From NCBI GenBank assembly GCA_947597925.1, contig CANQFA010000005.1:18814-82813 (forward strand): a DNA stretch of 64,000 nucleotides, read 5' to 3'. The DNA is from an uncultured Clostridia bacterium (GTDB lineage: Bacteria > Bacillota > Clostridia > Christensenellales > Borkfalkiaceae). The translations under genes were made by a program, and so were the position numbers. The notes beneath the pieces are model-generated. The model was not told the DNA's origin. It did not search any database and worked only from the letters and a program-made list of their open reading frames with translations. Below, in pieces: positions 19,662 through 26,791 of this stretch (the first letter of the stretch is position 1; each line of letters begins with the position of its first letter).

Positions 19662-20426
19662 ATGGACATCGTCACGATTTCCGAGGCCGCCATCGTTCCG
19701 ACGCGCAACCTCAATCTGCTCTACATCATCCTCGACTGCATCTTCCTCGTCATCTTCGCCGCCCTCCTCATCTGGAAAAAGCGGTACTCCACCCTCCTCT
19801 TTGCCCTCTTCGGCGGCGTGCTCTATACGGTGGTCGACTTCGGCGGGTTTTACCTCCTGAGCCACACCCGCACGGTGTATATCGACGGGGTGCTTCAGGG
19901 CATGGGTGGCACCTTTTGGGTCTTGCTCTGGATGTCGATGAGCTACGGCATGACCAATTTTGCCTTCATCTGGACCCTCATAGGCCGCGACAAGCTCGCG
20001 AAATACTGGGTCTTTCTCATCGTGATGTGGTGGATGATCTGCCCCTCCATCTCCGAACTCGGAGGCGAGGCGACGATCACGACCTCGCGCACCACGGGCG
20101 CCTATCACGGATGGATGGGCGTCGCCCTCGTCCTCTCCTACCTCCTCCTCATCATCCTTCTGCTCGCCAAGGAGCCCAAAAAGGCCTTCGTCAATGTCCT
20201 CTATCTCTGTCTCATCGGCTTCTGCGTGCAGTTCGGCTGGGAATTTTCCCTGCTCGTCAACGGCATCCGCCCCATGAACGAGGCGAGTATCCGCACCCTG
20301 CTCGTCAATTCCTGCCTGGAGACCAACCTCGGCATGCCCGCCATCTACGCCATCCGGTACTTCTGGTCGAAATATTTCCGCGAGGACCTCACGCGCGTGA
20401 AAAGGGAGACCGCTCCCGAGGCGTGA
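19662..20426 (+). CDS. Multi-pass membrane protein of unknown function
   Basis: 254 residues, about six predicted transmembrane helices, for example LLYIILDCIFLVIFAALLIW, FWVLLWMSMSYGM and WMGVALVLSYLLLIILLLA, and a basic cytoplasmic C-terminus (YFREDLTRVKRE). I do not recognise the family. AAGGGAG sits 6 nt upstream of the ATG and only 12 bp separate it from the phosphatase gene; a strong terminator follows. It is therefore the third gene of the TIR operon and could be a membrane effector or an unrelated housekeeping protein. Confidence 0.8.
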   Translation: MDIVTISEAAIVPTRNLNLLYIILDCIFLVIFAALLIWKKRYSTLLFALFGGVLYTVVDFGGFYLLSHTRTVYIDGVLQGMGGTFWVLLWMSMSYGMTNFAFIWTLIGRDKLAKYWVFLIVMWWMICPSISELGGEATITTSRTTGAYHGWMGVALVLSYLLLIILLLAKEPKKAFVNVLYLCLIGFCVQFGWEFSLLVNGIRPMNEASIRTLLVNSCLETNLGMPAIYAIRYFWSKYFREDLTRVKRETAPEA

Positions 20427-20526
20427 TTTTCCGACCCCATTCCCGCATTTTGAAAATTTCGGAAACTTTTTCGAGGGACTTCTGCGGAGACTTTGGAACT
20501 TTTCCGAGGAACTTCATACAAAAATA

Positions 20527-20550
20527 GGGAGACGCGCGTCTCCCATTTTT
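20527..20550. terminator. Bidirectional intrinsic terminator between the TIR operon and spo0A
   Basis: Perfect GGGAGACGC/GCGTCTCCC inverted repeat flanked by A-rich sequence on the left and T-rich on the right; serves the rightward operon and the leftward spo0A gene. Confidence 0.92.
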
Positions 20551-20589
20551 TATGGGGCATCTCTGCCCTTCCCCCTGACATACGGCCCC

Positions 20590-21339
20590 TTATACCATAT
20601 CTTCCAAAATCAATTTGTCCGCCACGAGGGCGATGAACTCGCTGTTGGTCGGCTTTTCGCTGCCGAGATAGACCCGCGCGCCGAAGATGGCATTGATGGC
20701 GTCCACCCGCCCGCGGTTCCAGGCGACCTCGATGGCATGGCGGATGGCGCGCTCCACCTTGCTCGCGCTCGTCTCATACTTTTCCCCGATCACAGGATAG
20801 AGCTTTTTGGTCACACTGCCGAGCACCTTGGGGTCCTCGATCGCCATCTTGATGCCCTCTCTCAGATAGCCGTACCCCTTGATATGCGGCGGGATGCCGA
20901 TGGAGATGAAGATATTCGTGATGCGCTCCTCCACGCTCCCCGCGCGCCTGCGCTCCACTCTCTCCCCGCGCGGCGAGGCCTCCCCGTCGAGTTCGGCCGC
21001 CCGCATCGCCACGAGTTCGGCCGAGACGGGCTTCATGAGATAGTACCGCGCGCCCAGCTCGATCGTCTTTGCGACGATGGAGTCTTCCGCATAGTTGCCG
21101 AGCACGATCACGCTCACCTTGCGCCCCGCCCGTCTGAGTTCCTCGAGCACGGTAAAGCCATCGGCCGTCCTGAGGTGCAGGCTGACGATCGCCACGTTCG
21201 GAAGGAGCGCCTCTAAGAGTTTCAGCCCCTCTTTCCCGTCGCCCGTGACGCCGCACACCTCAAATCCCGCCTCCGCACACCGCGCTTCGAGCTCTTTCGC
21301 AAAATTTTCATTGCTCTCGAGAATCATAATGCGTTTCAT
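20590..21339 (-). CDS. spo0A: Spo0A sporulation regulator homologue with degenerate receiver
   Basis: 249 residues. The C-terminal Spo0A domain is unmistakable: IPPHIKGYGYLREGIKMA, LYPVIGEKYETSASKVERAI and NSEFIALVADKL, including the recognition helix. The N-terminal receiver aligns with Bacillus Spo0A, but the phosphoacceptor Asp is Ser53 (VAIVSLHLR for VLVLDIIMP), the acidic pair is Glu8-Ser9, and the switch Thr is Gly; the Lys of LMKP remains. Phosphorelay control therefore looks lost. No spoIVB gene is next to it, unlike in Bacillus. GAGGTTGATTT precedes the ATG. Whether the organism sporulates cannot be told from the window. Confidence 0.93.
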   Translation of the reverse strand: MKRIMILESNENFAKELEARCAEAGFEVCGVTGDGKEGLKLLEALLPNVAIVSLHLRTADGFTVLEELRRAGRKVSVIVLGNYAEDSIVAKTIELGARYYLMKPVSAELVAMRAAELDGEASPRGERVERRRAGSVEERITNIFISIGIPPHIKGYGYLREGIKMAIEDPKVLGSVTKKLYPVIGEKYETSASKVERAIRHAIEVAWNRGRVDAINAIFGARVYLGSEKPTNSEFIALVADKLILEDMV

Positions 21340-21594
21340 AAATCAACCTCCAAAGGAAGAATGTAGCAGTATTATAGCGAATCTCGGAGGATTTGTAAAG
21401 TCATTTTTAGTGATTTTGAATAAAATTTTTATTATTTTTTAGTATTTTTTGACGATTATTGGCCTTTCTTCCGATTTCGACAAGATTTTTCCTCCCGAAA
21501 GTGTCGAAATGACCGATTTCGCGATCCGAGGAGGCGCGCACGGGCGACCCGAAAAAATTTTCGCCGAAATTTTTCTTCATGGCGGGGAAATCAC
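21340..21594. other. Non-coding spacer upstream of spo0A
   Basis: About 255 bp, AT-rich near spo0A. No conserved ORF or RNA recognised; it should contain the leftward spo0A promoter, but I see no convincing consensus match. Confidence 0.4.
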
Positions 21595-21622
21595 TTGACA
21601 CTTTCGGAATAATCCTTATAAT
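21595..21622 (+). promoter_or_regulatory. Promoter of the tRNA-Pro gene
   Basis: TTGACA (21595-21600), 16-bp spacer, TATAAT (21617-21622). The ~70-nt leader before the tRNA folds into hairpins (for example GCTCTC-GTAGC-GAGAGAGC at 21674-21693) and is presumably removed by RNase P. Confidence 0.8.
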
Positions 21623-21699
21623 AGGATATGCTCTCACCGAGGCGGCACGGGCGGCTGCCGCGTAAGAGCGCAAAGCTCTCGTAGCGAGAGAGCATTTAT

Positions 21700-21776
21700 T
21701 GAGGTGTAGCGCAGTTTGGTAGCGCGCTTGGTTAGGGACCAAGAGGTCGCGTGTTCAAGTCACGTCACCTCAACCA
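21700..21776 (+). tRNA. tRNA-Pro, anticodon AGG
   Basis: 77 nt with encoded CCA. Perfect 7-bp acceptor stem (TGAGGTG/CACCTCA), D-arm GCGC/GCGC, anticodon stem CTTGG/CCAAG with loop TTAGGGA (anticodon AGG), and T-arm with loop TTCAAGT. Body sequence is clearly tRNA-Pro. Bacteria normally use UGG, GGG or CGG for proline; A34 is unusual. Confidence 0.93.
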
Positions 21777-21893
21777 TCTTTCATTCACCAAATGACTGTC
21801 GGTGAATAAAAAGAGCGAGATTATTCAAATCTCGCTTCTTTTTATGCAATTTAGCGCATAAAACATACAATTTATGCAGATTTTATACGGTCA
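21775..21893 (+). repeat. 119-bp direct repeat, copy 1 (abuts tRNA-Pro)
   Basis: Starts in the CCA end of the tRNA and is repeated at 22146-22264 with about ten mismatches. Each copy contains TCACCAAATGACTG, a GCGAGAT/ATCTCGC hairpin followed by CTTCTTTTT that should act as the tRNA terminator, and a TTTATGCA-rich tail. Confidence 0.9.
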
Positions 21894-22145
21894 AAAAGTT
21901 GGACAAAAGTGTTTCATTTTATGACTGTCTTTTTGCCATTTTTGCTTTCCTGCCAGACTTGAACTGACGACATCTAATTTTTTTCAAAAAAATATACAAA
22001 AATATGATAGACTAATCGGACGAGCGTTGTATTACACGGCGGCTCGTTTTTTGTAAGAACGGGTAGTCGGCATAGAGTCGAGCAATTAGAATTTATCTTG
22101 TAACGCGAGAGAGGGGAGTAGGGCAGTCATTTGGTGAGTCAAAGA
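21894..22145. other. AT-rich segment between the two 119-bp repeats
   Basis: No gene seen. It holds a tRNA T-arm-like fragment on the minus strand at 21952-21968 (GTCAG, loop TTCAAGT, CTGGC; same loop as the neighbouring tRNA-Pro), a short hairpin near 22020-22050 followed by a T-run, and the motif CAGTCATTTGGTGA, the inverse of a motif inside the repeats. This looks like a scar of integration or duplication at the tRNA. Confidence 0.45.
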
Positions 22146-22264
22146 CATCTTTCATTCACCAAATGACTGTTGGTGAATAAAAAGAGCGAGATTATTCAAA
22201 TCTCGCTTCTTTTTATGCAATTTAACACATAAAACATACTGTTTATGCAAGTTTTATACGGTCA
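22146..22264 (+). repeat. 119-bp direct repeat, copy 2
   Basis: Second copy of the tRNA-adjacent repeat, same length, including the terminator hairpin. Copies 371 bp apart could be att-site remnants or a tandem duplication. Confidence 0.9.
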
Positions 22265-22297
22265 GACCTTAGGGCAGTCATTTGGTGAGTCAAAGAC

Positions 22298-22329
22298 AAA
22301 AATGCCGTAGAAGTATCTGCGGCATTTTT
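22298..22329. terminator. Bidirectional intrinsic terminator
   Basis: AAAAATGCCG, 12-nt loop, CGGCATTTTT; works on either strand. It separates the repeat region from the following broken gene. Confidence 0.85.
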
Positions 22330-22421
22330 ATAATGTTTAGTTGATTTTCGGAAGAACTTTGTGATACAATAGAGAAAACACACATGGGTTTTGGACAAGG
22401 CATAAACAAAAAAGGGAAAGT

Positions 22422-22979
22422 ATGACGAATTTTGAAAAACAGGCGTTCAAGCTCATCGAGCCGAGAGAGCTCCTATGCGAAGGATCCGTCTGCGATTGGG
22501 GGGACGGCCGGTAGCTCGTTCGCTTCGATCTCGGGGTCTGTCCCATCAACATCGACCTTTGGCACGCGGAGGGGGAGATCTTCGCGGAGGGGAAGAGGTT
22601 CTCTCTGAAACTTCTCCTCATGCCCGGGGCGGAACTTCTCAATGGACCGAGCGAGATCTTTCACGACGAAGAAGAGTACTACCGCGAGCGCACGATGAAG
22701 TCGATGGCGGCGGAGTCCATCATCCCGAGCGGGACCTTTTCCCCGACCGCCGACCCGAACTTTCGCGAGAATGCTTCCGTCATCTTACAGGCGAAGATCA
22801 AGAGGGTAGAAAAAGTAAAATTCGGGAAGGCGAGCGTTCTGCACATCGTATTGAAGATGGCGGGACTCGAATTCGACACCTTTTTCGACGATGGCGTGCT
22901 GCCCTTCGCGGAAGAGGGAAATGTGATTTCGGCCGCGTTTACGGCGGTGGGAATGATGATCAAAGAGGAGGAGAAATAA
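22422..22979 (+). pseudogene. Unknown gene interrupted by one in-frame TAG
   Basis: The frame from ATG 22422 runs through MTNFEKQAFKLIEP to DGR, hits TAG at 22512, then continues without another stop to TAA at 22979, about 185 codons in all. Composition and codon use are the same on both sides. A CAG-to-TAG change is the simplest cause. TAG is a normal stop elsewhere in this window (for example 15838, 35405, 61541), so read-through is unlikely. Product unknown; DUF-like with a beta-rich C-terminus. It ends 1 nt before the ADP-ribosylglycohydrolase start, so the two once formed an operon. Confidence 0.7.
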
Positions 22980-22980
22980 T

Positions 22981-23772
22981 ATGTGGGGAGCTATCATCGG
23001 CGATATCGTTGGCAGCCGCTTTGAATTTGCCAACACGTACAGGACAGATTTCAGCCTGTTCAGCAACAACTGTTTCTTTACGGACGACACCGTGTGCACC
23101 GTGGCGGTGGCAGAGGCGCTCTTGCGTTTCGGGGACGCGGGCGAGGAGACCTTCAAAAGGGAACTCGTACGCCTCTTGCGGGAATATGTAAACCGCTATC
23201 CGAACGGCGGCTATGGCGGGAGATTCCTCCGTTGGGCAATCGATGGAAACATGGGCCCCTACAACAGCTTTGGGAACGGCTCCGCAATGCGCGTTTCGCC
23301 CGTCTCCTGGTACGCAAAGAGCCTCGAAGAGGCGGAATATTTCGCAAAGCTGACGGCGGAGGTCACCCATAACCATCCCGAGGGGATCAAGGGCGCCGTC
23401 GCCGTGGCGGGCGCGGGGTTCCTCGCGCGAACGGGAAAGACGAAGGAGGAGATCGGGGCCTATCTCGAACATTATTATTCCTTCGGGATCTCTTGTGACG
23501 AATGGCGGGCAAAGCGGATGCCCTTCGACGAGACCTGTCAAGGCACAGTCCCCATTGCGATGGAGTGCTTTCTTGAAGCGGAGAACTTCGAGGCCACCGT
23601 GCGTCTTGCCGTCTCGATGGGCGGGGATTCGGATACGATCGCGGCGATGGCAGGCGGCGTCGCGGGGGCATTTTACGGTGTGGATGGATCGCATCAACAA
23701 CTCGCGCGGCGCTATCTCGATGAGGAGCTGCTCGCCGTCATCGATGATTTCATCGGGAAATATTGCAAATAA
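22981..23772 (+). CDS. ADP-ribosylglycohydrolase (DraG family)
   Basis: 263 residues. The DraG-family dinuclear metal motifs are complete: GDIVGSRFE at the N-terminus, FTDDT (~36), and SMGGDSDTIAAMAG near the C-terminus. Such enzymes remove ADP-ribose from Arg, Ser or nucleic-acid targets or cleave ADP-ribosyl metabolites. GAGGAG lies 9 nt before the ATG. Its operon partner is the interrupted gene just upstream. Length is typical for the family. No ADP-ribosyltransferase is visible nearby, so the target is unknown; it may counter a toxin or NAD-linked stress signal. Confidence 0.88.
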   Translation: MWGAIIGDIVGSRFEFANTYRTDFSLFSNNCFFTDDTVCTVAVAEALLRFGDAGEETFKRELVRLLREYVNRYPNGGYGGRFLRWAIDGNMGPYNSFGNGSAMRVSPVSWYAKSLEEAEYFAKLTAEVTHNHPEGIKGAVAVAGAGFLARTGKTKEEIGAYLEHYYSFGISCDEWRAKRMPFDETCQGTVPIAMECFLEAENFEATVRLAVSMGGDSDTIAAMAGGVAGAFYGVDGSHQQLARRYLDEELLAVIDDFIGKYCK

Positions 23773-23790
23773 AATATGATCGAATAAGGA

Positions 23791-23820
23791 AGAAGTCGGG
23801 AGCGCTCTCCCGACTTCTTT
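23791..23820. terminator. Bidirectional intrinsic terminator
   Basis: AGAAGTCGGGAG, loop CGCT, CTCCCGACTTCT, then T-run. Serves the ADP-ribosylglycohydrolase (rightward) and the Doc-like gene (leftward). Confidence 0.88.
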
Positions 23821-23839
23821 TGCTGTATTCCAAAAACCG

Positions 23840-24145
23840 TTAAACTTCGTGCGTTTTGATCCAAATGAGAAGATCCTCATACTTCATTTCACTTTTGGCG
23901 AGAGAAAGCCCGATTTCAATGAGCTCCTCATCCGTCGCTTCCAAAGAGATGCCGTTGACTTCGAGGAAGGTCAAAAGCACATAAACGCCGATGCGCTTGT
24001 TTCCGTCCACAAAGGCATGGTTGGAGACGAGCCCCGCACAGAGCCTTGCCGCCTTTTCCTCTTTCGTGGGGAAGAGGTCTTTTCCGTCGAAGGTCATATA
24101 GGGGGCTTCGAGTGCAGATTCCAATAAGCCGACATCGCGGTGCAT
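23840..24145 (-). CDS. Doc/Fic-family toxin, N-terminally truncated
   Basis: 101 residues matching the C-terminal part of death-on-curing proteins: GLLESALEAP, then HAFVDGNKRIG (Fic motif HxFxDGNKR, intact), then the helical tail. Doc enzymes phosphorylate or AMPylate targets such as EF-Tu. Family members carry about 25-30 extra N-terminal residues before RDxGLLESAL; here the frame is closed by a stop just upstream, so the start is lost or remodelled. No recognisable Phd antitoxin precedes it, only a 39-codon ORF. Probably a decaying toxin gene. Confidence 0.65.
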   Translation of the reverse strand: MHRDVGLLESALEAPYMTFDGKDLFPTKEEKAARLCAGLVSNHAFVDGNKRIGVYVLLTFLEVNGISLEATDEELIEIGLSLAKSEMKYEDLLIWIKTHEV

Positions 24146-24159
24146 CTTTGCAAAATCAG

Positions 24160-24279
24160 TTACATGTGCTCTTCCGAGGAGGTGTTTACGTCATCCACGA
24201 GAGTAAAAATCGCACACTTGCCGAAAAACGTGAACGTATGATGCGCTCCTCTCTCGGCATCCCGATCTTTGAATTTCAT
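24160..24279 (-). CDS. Small ORF of 39 codons upstream of the Doc-like gene
   Basis: ATG at 24279, TAA ending at 24160, 15 bp before the Doc start and same strand. Product begins MKFKDRDAERGAHHTFTF. It does not resemble Phd or AbrB antitoxins, and there is no good ribosome site, so it may be the remnant of another gene. Confidence 0.25.
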   Translation of the reverse strand: MKFKDRDAERGAHHTFTFFGKCAIFTLVDDVNTSSEEHM

Positions 24280-24313
24280 GTTGTCATTATATGAATATCA
24301 GTTCCTGAAACAC

Positions 24314-24342
24314 TTGACAAGCCTGATGAGACTTGCTATAAT
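24314..24342 (+). promoter_or_regulatory. Near-consensus promoter of the TerB-RiPP operon
   Basis: TTGACA (24314-24319), 17-bp spacer, TATAAT (24337-24342): a full consensus match. It likely drives the TerB-like gene, the precursor peptide and the radical SAM gene together. Confidence 0.85.
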
Positions 24343-24402
24343 GTAACCACAAGCAAGATGCTTGTGATCTTAATTAAAATGTCTTATTGAGGAGCCAAAA
24401 AG

Positions 24403-24822
24403 ATGAATTGGACGGAAAAGTACGAGGAATTTCTTCACTATTCCAAAGAAGACCTTCTGAAGTTCGGCTGCGAGACCGGATCGAAATTGATTTCTTTAAT
24501 GGATAAAAAGTATGGAGATCAAGATAAATCCTTCGCGGTATTCATGAAAATCTATGGGACATTTGTGGCCATAGACCTGGATGTAAAGCAGGAAGAATAT
24601 GAGATGTTTGAAAGGATAAGCGGAGTGTCGGCATCGTATAATGAGTTCAAGGATGCGGTAAAGCAGGCCTATAACTTTGATGTGGTCACTGAGGTTGACA
24701 ACCTTGTGGATGCCGACGATGAGATGAAGGAATTAGTGATCCGTTTGGGGCTTATAATTTGCGCGTATGACGGCGAGATAAGTGCCGAGGAGAAAGCATT
24801 GATCGAAAGATATTGGAATTGA
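24403..24822 (+). CDS. TerB-like protein
   Basis: 139 residues, helical and acidic. The C-terminal LGLIICAYDGEISAEEKALIERY carries the TerB-type signature (A.xDGxIxxxE). TerB-like domains occur with tellurite-resistance, stress and phage-defence loci; the biochemical role is unclear. GAGGAG is 9 nt before the ATG. The gene lies 64 bp upstream of the precursor peptide with no terminator between, so it is probably co-transcribed. Base composition is AT-richer than the chromosome on either side, like the rest of this operon. Confidence 0.65.
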   Translation: MNWTEKYEEFLHYSKEDLLKFGCETGSKLISLMDKKYGDQDKSFAVFMKIYGTFVAIDLDVKQEEYEMFERISGVSASYNEFKDAVKQAYNFDVVTEVDNLVDADDEMKELVIRLGLIICAYDGEISAEEKALIERYWN

Positions 24823-24886
24823 CGATATCGACAAAAAGGGCCGTTTTTGCGAAAAACAGTGCTACAAAATTTCAGTGAGGTAAGAA

Positions 24887-25057
24887 ATGAAAAAATTGAT
24901 CTGCAATGTATTTGATGATAATGATTTTGAGGACAGACCGCGCGAAACAGTATCAATGTCCAGTTGTCGTGGTTGGTCCAGAATTCGGTTTAACGTTGTA
25001 AAAATGTCCAGTTGTCGTGGTTGGTGCAAAATTGCATTATATGCAGCCAAATTTTGA
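24887..25057 (+). CDS. RiPP-type precursor peptide with duplicated MSSCRGW core
   Basis: 56 residues. A charged leader of ~23 residues (MKKLICNVFDDNDFED...) precedes two core-like units, MSSCRGWSRIRF (24-35) and MSSCRGWCKIAL (40-51), with Cys27, Cys43 and Cys47 and Trp30/Trp46 as candidate modification sites. The duplication is also exact in DNA (24956-24977 and 25004-25025). GTGAGG is 6 nt before the ATG. The radical SAM gene starts 12 bp after the stop. Leader plus repeated Cys/Trp core plus adjacent radical SAM/SPASM enzyme is the standard layout of radical SAM-modified RiPPs. I do not recognise the core family. Confidence 0.75.
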   Translation: MKKLICNVFDDNDFEDRPRETVSMSSCRGWSRIRFNVVKMSSCRGWCKIALYAAKF

Positions 25058-25069
25058 CGGTGACTGTAT

Positions 25070-26344
25070 ATGAGAGTGCTGCTGTATCCTCCTTATTTGC
25101 AGTGGGAAGTAATTTCCGATTGTAATCACAAGTGCATACATTGTTATAACTATTGGCGCGCTCATAATATACCTGTAGAAAACTGTACGGAATTTGAAGC
25201 CATAACAGATGCGATCATCGAACGAAAGCCTCTTTATGTCGCCATCACCGGCGGAGAACCGCTTCTGGTCTTTCCGAAAGTCAAAGAGTCCATCATAAAG
25301 ATGACAGATGCGGGGATCGTTTGTTCCATATCAACGAATGGGACGCTGATAACCGAAGAAATCGCTCGATTCTTAGAAGAGCGGAAAGTGGATCTGGTGA
25401 TTTCGCTGCCGTCAATCGATGAAAAGATATGCGATGCGGTGTGCACGGCAAAAAATGTCGTAAAAAAGTTATCTGACGTGTGGCCTTTGTTAAAGAGTCA
25501 CAATATACAGACCAACATCAATGTTGTCGTAAACAAGTTGAATATATCAACATTATACCAAACGTTGCAAGCGATCAAGGAACTTGGTTTTATTGCTCGC
25601 GTGGGTGTAGCACAGCGTCCGATCAATGCCTCTGCAGAATATTCTGAATATGAGTTGGACAAGAGTGATTTCCGGTTTATTGTAAGCGAATGTATCAGGG
25701 CGAAAAAGGAACTGGGGCTCTCGTTGGATTTTTCGGTTTGTCTCCCTGACTGCGCATTCAGAGATTTGCGGGAATTAGATGAACTGGAAAAGGGTGATTG
25801 TTTCGCGGGGACTATCGCATATGCGATTTGCACAAATGGCGATGTAAAGGCTTGTCAGTGCGATACACGCGTCTACGGCAATATTCTAACAGATGATTTC
25901 GGCGAAATCTACCGAAGAATGGCCGAATGGCGCGATGGGAGCTATTTGCCGAAAGAGTGTAAGGGCTGTAGCAGATTGTCAACATGCCGAGGCGGTTGCA
26001 GAGTCGAATCATATGCAAACGAAAATAGCTATCGTGCTTTACCGTCGTTTGCAGATCCGAACAATGTTCCCGAGATTGTAGAAAACGACGTGGTTGATTA
26101 TTCTGACGTCAAAGAAATTGCTGTGGCGCCGCAAGCGATTTTTTTGAAAGATAAAGAATGTTATCGTGTTTCAGTTGGAATTGTTGCTATGTATCTACAT
26201 GACGAATTCGCCGAATGGTTGCAGGAGAATTCCAAATTTAGTTTCGAACAACTGCGTCAAGCGACCGAATTGGAGAGCGATGAACTAAATGTGGTGATAG
26301 ACACGCTTTGCAAGAACGGCATTCTTGTTGCGCGTCAGGTATAG
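25070..26344 (+). CDS. Radical SAM/SPASM peptide maturase
   Basis: 424 residues. The SAM-binding [4Fe-4S] motif is CNHKCIHC (Cys18, Cys22, Cys25), followed by ITGGEPLL and ISTNGTLI. The SPASM half has a Cys-rich set (CQCD, ECKGCSRLSTCRGGC) for auxiliary clusters. The last ~90 residues form a helix-turn-helix-like domain (FSFEQLRQATELESDELNVVIDTLCKNGIL) that could bind the leader peptide. SPASM enzymes next to short peptides install thioether, C-C or C-O cross-links. The likely substrate is the MSSCRGW peptide 12 bp upstream. No transporter or protease gene is in the operon. Confidence 0.88.
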   Translation: MRVLLYPPYLQWEVISDCNHKCIHCYNYWRAHNIPVENCTEFEAITDAIIERKPLYVAITGGEPLLVFPKVKESIIKMTDAGIVCSISTNGTLITEEIARFLEERKVDLVISLPSIDEKICDAVCTAKNVVKKLSDVWPLLKSHNIQTNINVVVNKLNISTLYQTLQAIKELGFIARVGVAQRPINASAEYSEYELDKSDFRFIVSECIRAKKELGLSLDFSVCLPDCAFRDLRELDELEKGDCFAGTIAYAICTNGDVKACQCDTRVYGNILTDDFGEIYRRMAEWRDGSYLPKECKGCSRLSTCRGGCRVESYANENSYRALPSFADPNNVPEIVENDVVDYSDVKEIAVAPQAIFLKDKECYRVSVGIVAMYLHDEFAEWLQENSKFSFEQLRQATELESDELNVVIDTLCKNGILVARQV

Positions 26345-26701
26345 CAATGAAGCTCTGCCATGGTAGCATATTTTCTTTTGTGGCCTCCCTGCGGGGGGGA
26401 CGGAGAATCCGGAATTACGATTGTTGGCGAAACAACGGAATCGCTTGATTGTTTACATTGTTTGTTGAGTGCGTTATTGAGGATACTGTAGAACTTAACT
26501 TTCAAACGATGAGGACGCTGGGATGAATTCATTCAAGCGTCTTTTTATTTCACTGCGCACCATCCGGTTTCAAAAGTTGACCATTTTGTTAAGAAATGAC
26601 AATGAGCACAGGGGATGTCTTCTGGCATGAAATCGTGTTTGCTACGGCGAGGGGCCCTTGGTTGGCGGGTATATCATGCTCAGCGCGGGTGCGGGAGGAG
26701 C
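26345..26701. other. Spacer after the radical SAM gene, possible decayed sequence
   Basis: No convincing gene. A 33-codon ORF (26347-26448, starting MKLCHGSIFSFV) has no good ribosome site and is probably chance or remnant. The rest is non-coding up to the promoter of the next gene; a terminator lies at 26514-26546. Confidence 0.35.
26514..26546 (+). terminator. Intrinsic terminator of the RiPP operon
   Basis: GACGCT at 26514-26519 pairs with AGCGTC at 26536-26541, followed by five T. Confidence 0.75.
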
Positions 26702-26730
26702 TTGACATCTGCGTGCGAGCGTGGTATAAT
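26702..26730 (+). promoter_or_regulatory. Consensus promoter upstream of the gene at 26792
   Basis: TTGACA (26702-26707), 17-bp spacer, TATAAT (26725-26730). Confidence 0.85.
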
Positions 26731-26791
26731 GGGCTTTACTATAGCTATACCATAGACGCGCGGGAGGGCGCGGACGTTCTCGGAGGGTACC

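Noticed and set aside
22422..22979. Pyrrolysine or other TAG recoding
   Set aside because: TAG ends several normal genes in the window and no recoding machinery is visible; a nonsense mutation is simpler.
22981..24145. ADP-ribosylglycohydrolase plus Doc as one toxin-antitoxin system
   Set aside because: The genes converge with a strong bidirectional terminator between them; Doc/Fic and DraG chemistries differ.
24956..25025. 22-bp direct repeat as a possible CRISPR or integration site
   Set aside because: Only two copies, in frame, coding the duplicated peptide core.
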